Positions 36,940 through 46,042 are shown, numbered from the stretch's first letter. The stretch is DNA of 64,000 nt from Petrimonas sulfuriphila (GCF_051201015.1 NZ_JBPEHI010000017.1); one strand, 5' to 3'. The notes: generated by a model not told the origin, from the letters alone. Made by a program: numbers and translations.

Positions 36940-38973
36940 CTATAATTGATTTAAGAAATTTACCAGTTCAATGATCTTTTCTACGATCACAGGTAACAAG
37001 ATTGTGAGTCCTACAAAAACAAAGCCGTATAAAATATATGCCTGGATATGGCCGTTTTGCAGAAATGTAAAACGTTTCAGGAAACTCCTTATAAACAACA
37101 ACGGTTTATCAATTAACCAATATTCTATTTTATCATATGGGTGTGTTGCCTGGCTTATTCTGTCCGGATACAACCCGGCAGCTTCGTTCTTCTTTCTTTT
37201 AATCATCAAAACAGGCTCTGCGAGTTTACGATAGGTTCTGACAAATGAAGAAGCGGTGTACTGTGTTTTTTCAGCACTTCCGGTATAACCACACCCCCAG
37301 GTAACGTCAGAAGCCTGGCTGCGTTTTGCGGTAACCAGTTTCCTTATAAAATAAAGCAACGCGGTTAACCCAATAAAACCTAACGAGTACCATCCTATCG
37401 CGGTCAGGCTCTGTAACGTATTGCTTAATTCAAATGTCGCCTGAGTTCCTGACCCCGGGAGGAATAAGCACACTGTTTTAATAAGCATGGGTCCAAACAA
37501 AACAGGAAATACGCCAATAATAAGTATAAACAAGGCAATAAGATATAGCGGTGCGGCTTTAATGAAACTTTCATTAACCGGAGCTAAAGGCCTTGATGAA
37601 CGCGGATTGCCAAGGAACACTACTCCAAATGCTTTTGTAAAGCAAATCAATGCCAAGCCACCAATCAACACCAACCCCAAAATCGCAAAAAGTATAAAAA
37701 GTATAAACAAAAAATTATTGGATATCAACCCATTGAACAGGCCATTATAAATAAAAAACTCGGATACAAATCCATTAAAAGGGGGTAATCCACATATTGC
37801 CAATGAAGCAATTAAAAATAAATATCCAGAGTGCGGCATCTTTCGGATAAGCCCACCCAAGGTATCTATTTCCAGATTGTGAGTCGCCTGGTATACATTA
37901 CCTGAAACGTAAAACAACAAGGACTTAAATAACGAATGATTGAGTACATGCAATAACCCACCTCCGAACCCACTGGCTACTAATAGCGGATTATTGTATC
38001 CAATACCCAGGCAACCCAACCCTATACCTATACCAATAATCCCGATATTCTCAATACTGTGATAGGCCAGCAACCGTTTCAGGTTATGCTGCACTATAGC
38101 TAACATCACTCCATATACACCTGTCATGACTGAGATGAACAAAATAAAATAGCCTATAAAAACCATGTCACATTTTATTAACAATACCATCCTCAGTATC
38201 CCGTATATACCAATCTTGATAATTACTCCCGACATTACACCTGAAACATGTGCAGGAGCAGCCGGATGTGCTAGGGGCAACCAGGTATGAAACGGCACAA
38301 ACCCCGCTTTGATAGCAAATCCACAAAAGAAAAAGATAAATAATCCAACAGCAATAGCAGCCGGTTGGGTATAGGTTGAAGAAGAGATAGCAGTGAAATC
38401 AAAAGTACCAGTATTAACCTTTGCCATCATAATAGCAATGGTTAGAAACAAAATAGAAACATGTGATTGTATCAGGAAATTAATTCCAGCCTTCAAGGTC
38501 CTGATCTTATAATGTTCAAAAATTACCAGAACGAAAGAACTCAGCGCCATAACCTCCCACAAAATAAGAAACACAAGGCCGTTCTGAACCAGGCAGATAT
38601 CAACCAATGCAGTATATGCCAGCAAGTAAGCAGCAGCATGAGAGGCTAAATTACCTGACTGACTCTTATAAGCCATCATGTACCTGATACCATACCAGGC
38701 TCCTGTTGCGAAAGTAAAACTGATTATCAGCACAAACCAAGCCGATAAATAATCAATCCTTATCGGTATCTCTCCCGTAACCCATGAACCGCGATAATAA
38801 AATTCAATCAATCCATTGTTAAATACAGAAATTGCTACCACAGATGCAATAATCACCTGTATTGTTATCACACTAACGGCAAGTATACCCTTTCCTTTTG
38901 TTTTAAAAAGAGGAAAACATAAAATTGCTCCTATCGCAATTAGATTTAACAACTCTACTAAGAATTTTTCCAT
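36940..38973 (-). CDS. Ehr membrane subunit, antiporter-like (NuoL/HyfB-type)
   Basis: A 677-residue polytopic protein of the NuoL/HyfB antiporter family, with about 16 helices and a long C-terminal helical extension. The ion-path residues are kept: Glu140 in LILWEVMALSSF, Lys222 in GFAIKAGFVPFHTWLPLAHP, Lys253 in VIIKIGIYG, and the HSIENIGIIGIGIG segment. First gene of the six-gene unit, in the order B-C-E-F-G-(HI), with no HyfD-like gene. The leader upstream is about 270 bases if the -7 box at 39249-39256 is used. Confidence 0.9.
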   Translation of the reverse strand: MEKFLVELLNLIAIGAILCFPLFKTKGKGILAVSVITIQVIIASVVAISVFNNGLIEFYYRGSWVTGEIPIRIDYLSAWFVLIISFTFATGAWYGIRYMMAYKSQSGNLASHAAAYLLAYTALVDICLVQNGLVFLILWEVMALSSFVLVIFEHYKIRTLKAGINFLIQSHVSILFLTIAIMMAKVNTGTFDFTAISSSTYTQPAAIAVGLFIFFFCGFAIKAGFVPFHTWLPLAHPAAPAHVSGVMSGVIIKIGIYGILRMVLLIKCDMVFIGYFILFISVMTGVYGVMLAIVQHNLKRLLAYHSIENIGIIGIGIGLGCLGIGYNNPLLVASGFGGGLLHVLNHSLFKSLLFYVSGNVYQATHNLEIDTLGGLIRKMPHSGYLFLIASLAICGLPPFNGFVSEFFIYNGLFNGLISNNFLFILFILFAILGLVLIGGLALICFTKAFGVVFLGNPRSSRPLAPVNESFIKAAPLYLIALFILIIGVFPVLFGPMLIKTVCLFLPGSGTQATFELSNTLQSLTAIGWYSLGFIGLTALLYFIRKLVTAKRSQASDVTWGCGYTGSAEKTQYTASSFVRTYRKLAEPVLMIKRKKNEAAGLYPDRISQATHPYDKIEYWLIDKPLLFIRSFLKRFTFLQNGHIQAYILYGFVFVGLTILLPVIVEKIIELVNFLNQL

Positions 38974-39347
38974 TTATCCATTGAAAAGTATCCCTAACAA
39001 CTATACATCTATTCTATTAAATACGCGGATACTACATAAAATCATTATAGGACACCCCATATATTGTCATTTTTTGAAAAGTAACCCCTTTCGATTAAAA
39101 GCAAATCCATAAGAAGCGATTGTGTACAGAAGGCCAATCATTATTATCGAAGTACACGCTTGTCCGAATTCCACAGTAAAATTAACATGTACATTATCCG
39201 GTTGGCACACAGAAAAAATTACACATCGATGATTATACAAAATAAATGCAAAAATAGTTGAGCTAGCAATAAGTTTTTTAAAGTCATATTATAAAAAATA
39301 AATGGTTTAGACAAAAGAAATACCAGAAAAAATAAAATTGCTTGTTT
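38974..39347 (-). other. intergenic region upstream of the Ehr operon
   Basis: A 374-base AT-rich stretch with no supported coding frame. It holds a -7 box at 39249-39256. Nothing else was recognised: no known riboswitch and no strong terminator hairpin. Confidence 0.5.
39249..39256 (-). promoter_or_regulatory. -7 box TATTTTTG, Ehr operon
   Basis: The only exact TAnnTTTG on the minus strand in this gap. It would give an unusually long leader of about 270 bases before the NuoL-like gene. Confidence 0.35.
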
Positions 39348-40181
39348 TTAAGCTGAAGATTGCTTACTTGAAACGGGATTCCATATTTTCACTATTTTTC
39401 CAGCAAAAAACATCACGATCAAAACGAAAATGATAAACGCTCCCGACGGCACATTCAGGTAATATGACAATAACAATCCTACAACGCAGGCAACAAAACT
39501 GACTCCTACGGAAAGGTAAATGATCCGGGAATAATTCACAGTAAAAAGATTGGCTGTCATCTGGGGAACAGTAATGAGCGACATCAACAGCACGATGCCG
39601 ACCAACCGAATGCTTAGAACAATGGTGACGGCAACAAAAAGCATCATCGCGTATTCTATAAACCGGGTATTAACCCTCCGGGTCTGGGCAAATTGCGTAT
39701 CGAATGATACCGATACAATGGCATGGTAATTGACTGCGAAAAACAGAAAAAGGACAGAAGTAAGTATGGCGAGAGAAACAATATCTGTTCGGGTAATGGT
39801 GAGGATATTTCCAAAAAGATATTCAGATAAGTTGGGAGCATATCCCGGCGTGAGAAATGTAAGCATAATTCCTACCGCCATTCCCAACGACCAGAAAACA
39901 GCGATGGCAGAATCTTCCCGAACACCTTGTTTTCGCGATAACCATTGAATACCGAATGCAGAAAACACCGAGAATATCATCGCCGAAAAGATGGGATTCA
40001 GTCCGAAATAAAAACCTATACCCAGTCCGCCAAACGAAGCATGCGTGATTCCCCCGCTGATAAAAACCAACCGGCGCGTAACCACATAGGTGCCTATAAT
40101 ACCACACGCAATGCTTGCAAAAAAACTTCCCAGCAATGCATTCCGAAAAAAAGCATAATCCAGTAATTCAATGATATCCAT
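39348..40181 (-). CDS. ABC-3 family metal permease (ZnuB/TroC-like)
   Basis: A 277-residue inner-membrane permease with about eight helices, the channel subunit of zinc, manganese or iron ABC importers. ABC-3 features: GIIGTYVVTRRLVFISGGITHASFGG near the N-terminus and RLVGIVLLMSLITVPQMTA. The frame runs 38 codons further upstream into the preceding gene; the fold starts at MDIIELL, so the ATG at 40181 is used. No ATPase or solute-binding gene is next to it, so its partners must be encoded elsewhere. It starts 8 bases after the CCGxHxxC protein gene. Confidence 0.88.
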   Translation of the reverse strand: MDIIELLDYAFFRNALLGSFFASIACGIIGTYVVTRRLVFISGGITHASFGGLGIGFYFGLNPIFSAMIFSVFSAFGIQWLSRKQGVREDSAIAVFWSLGMAVGIMLTFLTPGYAPNLSEYLFGNILTITRTDIVSLAILTSVLFLFFAVNYHAIVSVSFDTQFAQTRRVNTRFIEYAMMLFVAVTIVLSIRLVGIVLLMSLITVPQMTANLFTVNYSRIIYLSVGVSFVACVVGLLLSYYLNVPSGAFIIFVLIVMFFAGKIVKIWNPVSSKQSSA

Positions 40182-40189
40182 GGGTGGGG

Positions 40190-40636
40190 TCAAGCATGCA
40201 TTTTTGCTTCGCGTAAATCGCTGACAACAAGCACAATTTCGTCTTTTATCTGATCGGGGACAGCGATTCCGCGTAGCTGCAGGCTGCGTACCCATCGCGG
40301 CTTCTCTTCATCCACAATAGTGTAGAATACTTCGCGAAACTCCTCCACCTCCTTATCGGAATAACTACCGGATTCCCGAAAATGAAAACGGTCGAGCTCT
40401 TCATCATCAAAATATTCGGGTTCCTCCCGGAAAGCAGCGATAAGGCTGTCTTTCTCGCAAACCTCATGCATACCGCAACATCCGCTTTCTTTTTCCTGTT
40501 TTGTCCTTACGTCTATCGACGGGAGAGGCGTTTTACGTTCCTGTGTGTTCCCCTTTTTGCGTTGTATTGTATTGGAAATATACAACGCCATGAGAAAGAA
40601 CACGATAATTCCGAGTAATATATATAAACTTGTCAT
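40190..40636 (-). CDS. membrane-anchored protein with CCGxHxxC motif, function unknown
   Basis: A 148-residue protein: one N-terminal membrane helix (about 4-22), a basic linker, then SGCCGMHEVCEKDSL (Cys53, Cys54, His57, Cys60) and an acidic C-terminal half (EYFDDEELDRF, VEEFREVFYTIV, SLQLRGIAVPDQIKDEI). I recognise it as a Bacteroidales-type conserved protein without a known role. The cysteine/histidine cluster could bind a metal. It lies between aroA and an ABC-3 metal permease with only 8 bases to the latter, so a role in metal handling is an inference from context. Confidence 0.75.
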   Translation of the reverse strand: MTSLYILLGIIVFFLMALYISNTIQRKKGNTQERKTPLPSIDVRTKQEKESGCCGMHEVCEKDSLIAAFREEPEYFDDEELDRFHFRESGSYSDKEVEEFREVFYTIVDEEKPRWVRSLQLRGIAVPDQIKDEIVLVVSDLREAKMHA

Positions 40637-40710
40637 TTTTTAAAGATTAAAGAATTTTATAACCAAAACAGACAGACAAAAAAGTATAGAGTTATCAGTC
40701 AATCGGTATG

Positions 40711-41934
40711 TCAAACCTCTTCGATACGGAACCCTGCTTTTCTGAGGTCGTCCCAGAAGTTCGGGTACGACTTGCTGACAACATGCGGATCATTCATTGT
40801 TAATGACTTAAACAGAATAGCTGCCGATGACAACGACATCGCCATCCGGTGATCGTCGTACGTGTCCATAACCGCGTTCTCTTCAACAAAGCAACGTTCA
40901 CCGTCCCATTCCAGCATCTCGCTGTCGGTTTCACGCAAGACAAAACCCAGTTTTTTCAGTTCCGTTTTCAGCGCTTCAATACGGTCCGTTTCTTTGATAC
41001 GCAGGCTTTGAACACCCGAAAAAATAAACGGCACATGCAGAAAACAACAGGTTGCGGCAAAAGTTTGCGCTAAATCCGGTTCATAGATAAAATTATGGAA
41101 AAACTTTTTGATGGGCTTTCCTGCTTTTCGGATAACAACTCCGTTTGAAACAAACTCCGTTGAAACGCCCAGATCCTTAAAAAGGTTTACCAGGTTAGCA
41201 TCGCCCTGATAGCTGTTTTCTTTCAATCCGAGCAGGGTAATCTCGGCATCAGGGCAAAGCGCTACCATTTCGTACCAGTAAGAGGCGGCCGACCAATCCG
41301 ACTCTACCTTAAAACTAACGGGTTTATAAGACTGCGGCTTGATCTTTATTCTGTTCCCCTCCCATTTAAGGTGAATGCCATATTCTTCCATCAGTTTAGC
41401 GGTCAGACTGATATAAGGCTTCGATATAATTTCGTCCCGGATATTGATGATCAATCCATTCTCCATAGTGGGAGCCACCATCATTAGCGCAGAAATAAAC
41501 TGCGAGCTGACGCTACCGGAGACATAAACCTCTCCACCCTGTAACCTTTTTCCCCGAATTTTCAACGGAGGACAACCTTCATTTTTCAGGTATTCAATAT
41601 CTGCTCCTATCGCCTTCAATGTATCCACTAACGGATATATGGGACGTTCGTGCATTCGTTTCGAACCCTGAACAATCCACTCTCCGTCCATTCCGGCCAG
41701 GAAAGCCGTCAGAAACCGCATGGCCGTTCCTGCACCTTTCACGTCAAACACATTTGAATCGGAGTTGAAAGCATCGATAATAACCTGTGTATCCTCACAA
41801 TCCGAGAGATTCTCCACCGGATTGGTATTCAAGCTTAGCGCATTCAGGATGAGAACCCGGTTGCTGATGCTCTTGGATGCCGGAAGTTCGATGGTTGTTT
41901 TTAACTTTTCGGGCGGATATATTTTGTATTGCAT
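40711..41934 (-). CDS. aroA: 3-phosphoshikimate 1-carboxyvinyltransferase (EPSP synthase)
   Basis: A 407-residue enzyme joining shikimate-3-phosphate and phosphoenolpyruvate, the sixth step of the shikimate pathway to aromatic amino acids. N-terminal LPASKSISNRVLILNALS holds the substrate lysine and serine; AGTAMRFLTAFLA is the PEP-binding loop; QFISALMM, then DWSAASYW and TYDDHRMAMSLS with the catalytic Asp-His follow. It is a short-form, Bacteroidota-type AroA. It precedes the CCGxHxxC gene by 74 bases. Confidence 0.95.
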   Translation of the reverse strand: MQYKIYPPEKLKTTIELPASKSISNRVLILNALSLNTNPVENLSDCEDTQVIIDAFNSDSNVFDVKGAGTAMRFLTAFLAGMDGEWIVQGSKRMHERPIYPLVDTLKAIGADIEYLKNEGCPPLKIRGKRLQGGEVYVSGSVSSQFISALMMVAPTMENGLIINIRDEIISKPYISLTAKLMEEYGIHLKWEGNRIKIKPQSYKPVSFKVESDWSAASYWYEMVALCPDAEITLLGLKENSYQGDANLVNLFKDLGVSTEFVSNGVVIRKAGKPIKKFFHNFIYEPDLAQTFAATCCFLHVPFIFSGVQSLRIKETDRIEALKTELKKLGFVLRETDSEMLEWDGERCFVEENAVMDTYDDHRMAMSLSSAAILFKSLTMNDPHVVSKSYPNFWDDLRKAGFRIEEV

Positions 41935-41954
41935 GCTGTGCCGCTATTTTGATG

Positions 41955-41962
41955 CAAAAATA
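41955..41962 (-). promoter_or_regulatory. -7 box TATTTTTG, aroA
   Basis: Exact TAnnTTTG on the minus strand, about 20 bases before the aroA ATG; the leader would be very short. Confidence 0.35.
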
Positions 41963-42005
41963 ATAATAAATTACGGAGTCCCAAAGCAATGGGTTGTCTT
42001 TAGGA

Positions 42006-42404
42006 TTATTTAAACCGTTTTCTTTTCATTCTCAGAAAAGTAATCTTTTCGTAAGGATTCTCCAACCCGTTTTCGTAAACGATTCCAACATCTCCGTTAC
42101 GGAAAACCGTCATGTCCGAGTATGCGGAGGGTCCATCATAAACCAATACGTTGGGTTGCCACGATACCCCACCATCACGACTAATTTGTACGGTCATCTT
42201 CTCCCTCACGGTCGAACGTGGATTGGAAAAAAGCCGGGCCGGTAGCAGACAAGCTCAATCCGTCAGTATCGGAGTGGATCACAAAAACGCGCCGCCGTCT
42301 GTAGAACGCCGTATCACCAAGTCTATATTGCCTGTGTCGGAACAACCGTTCTTCCGGGCTTCGGCAAACACCAAAATCGATTCTCGCTGCGTGAGAACCA
42401 CTGG
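42006..42404 (-). pseudogene. decayed sialidase gene
   Basis: Three frames together give pieces of one exo-sialidase. At 42404-42282: VVLTQRESILVFAEARKNG then CSDTGNIDLVIRRSTDGG (N-terminal, first Asp box), ended by TGA. A middle piece VFVIHSDTDGLSLSATG lies in another frame. From about 42260 to 42006: LFSNPRSTVREKMTVQISRDGG, SAYSDM and VYENGLENPYEKITF (C-terminal, including the usual nucleophile Tyr segment), ending in TAA. Roughly half of a normal sialidase is missing between these, and at least two frameshifts exist, so it cannot make an enzyme. It directly abuts the NSS gene stop. Confidence 0.8.
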
Positions 42405-42419
42405 CTACTCCCTTCATTG

Positions 42420-43754
42420 CTATCCGATTAATCCGTATAAAAATATCAACAAGATGGCAACTGGCGCCAGAAATTTAAGAATGAAGCTGTATGTTTTCAG
42501 GAAGGAGATACCAAATTTTATTTTTCCATCGTTGGTCAGTTCCACCTGAACAATTTTCTTGTCGAGGTACCATCCTGCAAAAAGCGAAATAAACAATCCA
42601 CCCACGGGAAGCATTATTTTTGCCGAAGCCATATCCAATATATTAAAGAACTGTGGGGAAAGGGCAGAAAGAGCTCCCAGCGCCAACACCCCGATGACCA
42701 CAAAAAGCAAGCCTTTTTTCCGGCTTACCTTGTGCTCTTCCTGGATATAAATCGTAACGACTTCCATCAGCGAAATGGTGGAGGTAAGCGCGGCAATCGC
42801 CAAAAGGAGGAAAAACATGGCCGACCAGATCATCGATCCTTCCATTTGATTGAAAAGCCCGGGAACGGTAATAAAGAGCAATCCGGGACCGCCTGCCACC
42901 AGTTCCGAAACGATGGTATCGGGATTTGTGGTCAACGCAAAAGCCGACGGGAAAATGACCATTCCGGCAAGAAGTGCCACCAGAGTATCGAGAACCGAAA
43001 CTTGGACTGCAGTAGCTGTTAAATTCGTATTGTCCTTAAAATAGGAAGCATAAGTCATCATGCATCCCATTCCCAGGGACAGCGAGAAAAATGCCTGTCC
43101 CATGGCATCGAGGAAAACAGTGGATTTTACCTCCTGAAAATCCGGCTTAAAGAGAAAATCGATGCCCCCCCTTGCCCCTTCGAGCGAAAGTGCCCTGACA
43201 ACAAGGACGATTAGCAACAGAAACAAAACCGGCATCATGATCTTTGCCGACCGTTCAATCCCCTTTTGCACCCCGGCAAAAATAAAATACGCCGTGAGGA
43301 GCACAAAAAAGGCCATCAAACCGATCTGTTTGGGACGGTTGGCAAGCAACGTGTTGAAGTTGGTTGAAAAATCATTCACCTCTTCCAAGCTTCCCGTAAT
43401 GGATTGGATGAAATAATCCACTGTCCAGCCACAGACCACCATATAGAACCCCAGAATGACAAATCCGGTGAGCACCCCAAGCCGGCCCACCCATTTCCAC
43501 GGGGTGTCCGGCGCCAGTTTGTGAAAAGCGCCTGCAGCATTGGCTCTTGATGAACGTCCGATTAAAAACTCTGCCACCATCAGCGGGATTCCGAAAAACA
43601 GGATGCACGCTATGTAGACGATGATAAAAATGGCACCGCCCCCGTCGGCCGTTTCACTCGGGAAGCGCCAAATATTCCCCAACCCAACCGCGGAACCCGC
43701 TGCCGCTGCCACCATACCCAATTTTGATCCGAACGTGGACCTTTTTTCGTTCAT
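42420..43754 (-). CDS. sodium-dependent transporter, NSS (SNF) family
   Basis: A 444-residue LeuT-fold symporter with about 11-12 helices. The NSS start GSKLGMVAAAAGSAVGLGNIWRFP forms the unwound helix 1 with its sodium and substrate sites, and GIPLMVAEFLIGR follows. Members move amino acids or related compounds with sodium. The substrate cannot be deduced; the neighbouring dead sialidase does not help. It is 12 bases downstream of yaaA and likely co-transcribed with it. Confidence 0.92.
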   Translation of the reverse strand: MNEKRSTFGSKLGMVAAAAGSAVGLGNIWRFPSETADGGGAIFIIVYIACILFFGIPLMVAEFLIGRSSRANAAGAFHKLAPDTPWKWVGRLGVLTGFVILGFYMVVCGWTVDYFIQSITGSLEEVNDFSTNFNTLLANRPKQIGLMAFFVLLTAYFIFAGVQKGIERSAKIMMPVLFLLLIVLVVRALSLEGARGGIDFLFKPDFQEVKSTVFLDAMGQAFFSLSLGMGCMMTYASYFKDNTNLTATAVQVSVLDTLVALLAGMVIFPSAFALTTNPDTIVSELVAGGPGLLFITVPGLFNQMEGSMIWSAMFFLLLAIAALTSTISLMEVVTIYIQEEHKVSRKKGLLFVVIGVLALGALSALSPQFFNILDMASAKIMLPVGGLFISLFAGWYLDKKIVQVELTNDGKIKFGISFLKTYSFILKFLAPVAILLIFLYGLIG

Positions 43755-43766
43755 ACAGTTATTTTT

Positions 43767-44528
43767 TTATCTGACAAACACCCATTTGTTTTCAGAGGAA
43801 AGTTGCGGATAGTAGAAATAGTCCTCGTAACCGAAAGCTTTTACATCCTCAGCAACATTCAGCCGGTTCTTGATGATAAACCGGGCCATCAACCCACGGG
43901 CCTTTTTGCTGTGAACCACTATTTGCTTAAGGTCATTGCCTTCCTGCTGAAGGAAGCTTATCTCAACGATCCGCGTTTTTTCAGGTAAAAGCTTTTTAGA
44001 TAAAACGCTTGAATATTCTTTGGAAGCTACATTGATGATTACCTTCTCGTCTTTTGCTAATTTTCCGGAAAGGTATTGATTTACTTCGTTTTGCCAAAAT
44101 TCGTATAAATCCTTATACCCCTTGGGTTGGATTTTCCGAGCAAATTCCAACCGGTAAGGCTTTATCCGGTCGAAAGGTTTAAGAGCGCCGTAAAGTCCGG
44201 AGAGGATGTTCAGGTGTTTCTGAGCAAACAGGACCTCTTCCTTATTGAAATCATGTGCGTTCAACCCTTTGTAAGCAATACCGTCATAAGCCAGCGCAGC
44301 TGCTCGAAGCGGAATTGTCCTGGAGTTGAACGATTGAAAATATCCATACACTTGCTGAGCGATTTCGCGGTTCACCTTCATTTTCTCAGCGATATCAGTT
44401 TCCGAAAGTTTTCTGCACACTTCCAACACTTCTCCGGTTTTTCGGGAGAAGACCGGAGGGGTCGTTTTTATATTTTCTTCCTGCGCATTAAAATTCATCC
44501 GCTTGGCGGGAGACATAACGATTTGCAT
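43767..44528 (-). CDS. yaaA: peroxide stress protein YaaA
   Basis: A 253-residue DUF328/YaaA protein. In E. coli YaaA lowers intracellular free iron under hydrogen peroxide stress and binds DNA. Characteristic segments: IVMSPAKRMNF at the N-terminus, then PLRAAALAYDGIAYKGL, LSGLYGALKPFDRIKPYRLEF and VINVASKEYSSVL; a basic C-terminal part contains HSKKARGLMARFIIKN. Length matches the family. It lies 35 bases after cysS. Confidence 0.93.
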   Translation of the reverse strand: MQIVMSPAKRMNFNAQEENIKTTPPVFSRKTGEVLEVCRKLSETDIAEKMKVNREIAQQVYGYFQSFNSRTIPLRAAALAYDGIAYKGLNAHDFNKEEVLFAQKHLNILSGLYGALKPFDRIKPYRLEFARKIQPKGYKDLYEFWQNEVNQYLSGKLAKDEKVIINVASKEYSSVLSKKLLPEKTRIVEISFLQQEGNDLKQIVVHSKKARGLMARFIIKNRLNVAEDVKAFGYEDYFYYPQLSSENKWVFVR

Positions 44529-44563
44529 ATTCTTTAGATTTTCGATCAGTCAAATGCCAAGCC

Positions 44564-46042
44564 TCAAATCCGCCATTCCACGCCATCCTTCGTATCTTTT
44601 ACTTCCACACCTGCGGCTTTCAATTGATCGCGAATCTTATCGGAGGTAACCCAATCCTTGTTTTCACGGGCCGATTTGCGAATATCAAGTATCAGATCCA
44701 TCAAGCCATTGATTACATCGCCCCCGGCATTCGCTTCGCTCTCGTCCGTCAATCCAAGAACATCAAAGACAAAGGTTTGCATCAAAGCGTTCAATTTGTC
44801 GATGTCGGCTGTCGTGAGGGTTTCCGTTTTATCTACTGCCGAATTGATGACCCTGACAGCCTCAAACAGCTGCGCAATAAGTACAGGACTGTTGAAGTCG
44901 TCGTTCATGGCGGAATAACAACTTGCGCGAAGCTCATCTATATTCACCGATGAGTGGGCTGCAGGCTCAATCTTTGATATTCTTTTGATGCTTTCCATCA
45001 GTTTTTTGTAGCCTTTTTCTGCAGCCTGCAGCGCTTCATTGGAAAAATCAAGCGTACTGCGATAGTGCGATTGCGCCATAAAAAAGCGTACGGTCATCGG
45101 CGAATACCCCCTGTCTAATAAGGGGTGGTCGCCCGTAAACAATTCTTTAGGCAAAAATCCGTTTCCAGCTGTTTTCGACATTCGGGCGCCGTTAACTGTC
45201 AACATATTGGTGTGAACCCAGTATTTTACCGGTTCCGCATGATGACAAGCCTGCGATTGGGCAATTTCATTGGTATGGTGCGTTGCCTGCAAATCCATCC
45301 CTCCCCCGTGGATGTCAAAGGTAGTTCCCAAATACTTGGTGCCCATGGCAGAACACTCTATGTGCCAGCCAGGAAATCCCCAACCCCACGGCGATGGCCA
45401 CTTCATCAACGTCTCGGGTTTTGCCTTGATCCAGAGCGCAAAATCCAGCCTGCCTTTCTTTTCGTCTTGCCCGCTTAGTTCCCGCGTTCCTTCGAGCAGA
45501 TCTTCCAGTTTACGGTTTGTGAGTATCCCGTACGAATATTTACGGCTGTATTTCTCCACATCGAAATAAACCGTTCCCGCTGTTTCGTAGGCATACCCTG
45601 CAGCAAGGATCTCTTTTATCATCTCTATTTGCTCCACGATATGTCCGGTTGCCGTGGGCTCGATACTAGGAGGTAGCGTATTGAAAATACGCAATATCTC
45701 GTGGAAACCGAGGGTGTATTTTTGTACAATCTCCATCGGCTCCAGTTGTTCTAATTTCGCTTTTTTAGCAAACTTATCTTCACCCTCATCGTTATCGCCT
45801 TCCAGATGTCCCGCATCCGTGATGTTCCTCACGTACCTCACCTTGTATCCGATATGAATCAAGTACCTGTAAATAAGATCAAAAGAAATAAATGTACGGC
45901 AGTTCCCCAAATGCACATCGCTGTACACCGTAGGTCCGCAAACATACATTCCCACAAAAGGCGGCTTTATGGGCTCGAAAAGCTCCTTTGCACGACTGAG
46001 CGTATTGTAAATGACCAGAGGTTGCGAAATATTTTCCTGCAT
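44564..46042 (-). CDS. cysS: cysteinyl-tRNA synthetase
   Basis: A 492-residue class I synthetase. HIGH-type motif HLGN in YVCGPTVYSDVHLGNCRTF with the zinc Cys, WHIECSAM and HGGGMDLQATHHTNEIAQ around the zinc site, and the KMSKS-type loop ARMSKTAGN. The C-terminal helical part is complete. The frame opens 17 codons upstream, but the -7 box at 46073-46080 lies inside that extension and the family begins near LVIYNTL, so the ATG at 46042 is used. Likely heads a cysS-yaaA-NSS unit. Confidence 0.96.
   Translation of the reverse strand: MQENISQPLVIYNTLSRAKELFEPIKPPFVGMYVCGPTVYSDVHLGNCRTFISFDLIYRYLIHIGYKVRYVRNITDAGHLEGDNDEGEDKFAKKAKLEQLEPMEIVQKYTLGFHEILRIFNTLPPSIEPTATGHIVEQIEMIKEILAAGYAYETAGTVYFDVEKYSRKYSYGILTNRKLEDLLEGTRELSGQDEKKGRLDFALWIKAKPETLMKWPSPWGWGFPGWHIECSAMGTKYLGTTFDIHGGGMDLQATHHTNEIAQSQACHHAEPVKYWVHTNMLTVNGARMSKTAGNGFLPKELFTGDHPLLDRGYSPMTVRFFMAQSHYRSTLDFSNEALQAAEKGYKKLMESIKRISKIEPAAHSSVNIDELRASCYSAMNDDFNSPVLIAQLFEAVRVINSAVDKTETLTTADIDKLNALMQTFVFDVLGLTDESEANAGGDVINGLMDLILDIRKSARENKDWVTSDKIRDQLKAAGVEVKDTKDGVEWRI

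Noticed and set aside
31554..38973. Functional [NiFe] hydrogenase 4 / formate hydrogenlyase
   Set aside because: Both cysteine pairs that bind NiFe are absent in the large subunit and no maturation genes are present, so hydrogen activity is not credible.
39348..40295. Long form of the ABC-3 permease with 38 extra N-terminal residues
   Set aside because: The extension is polar and cysteine-rich and lies inside the preceding gene's coding sequence; the family starts at MDIIELL.
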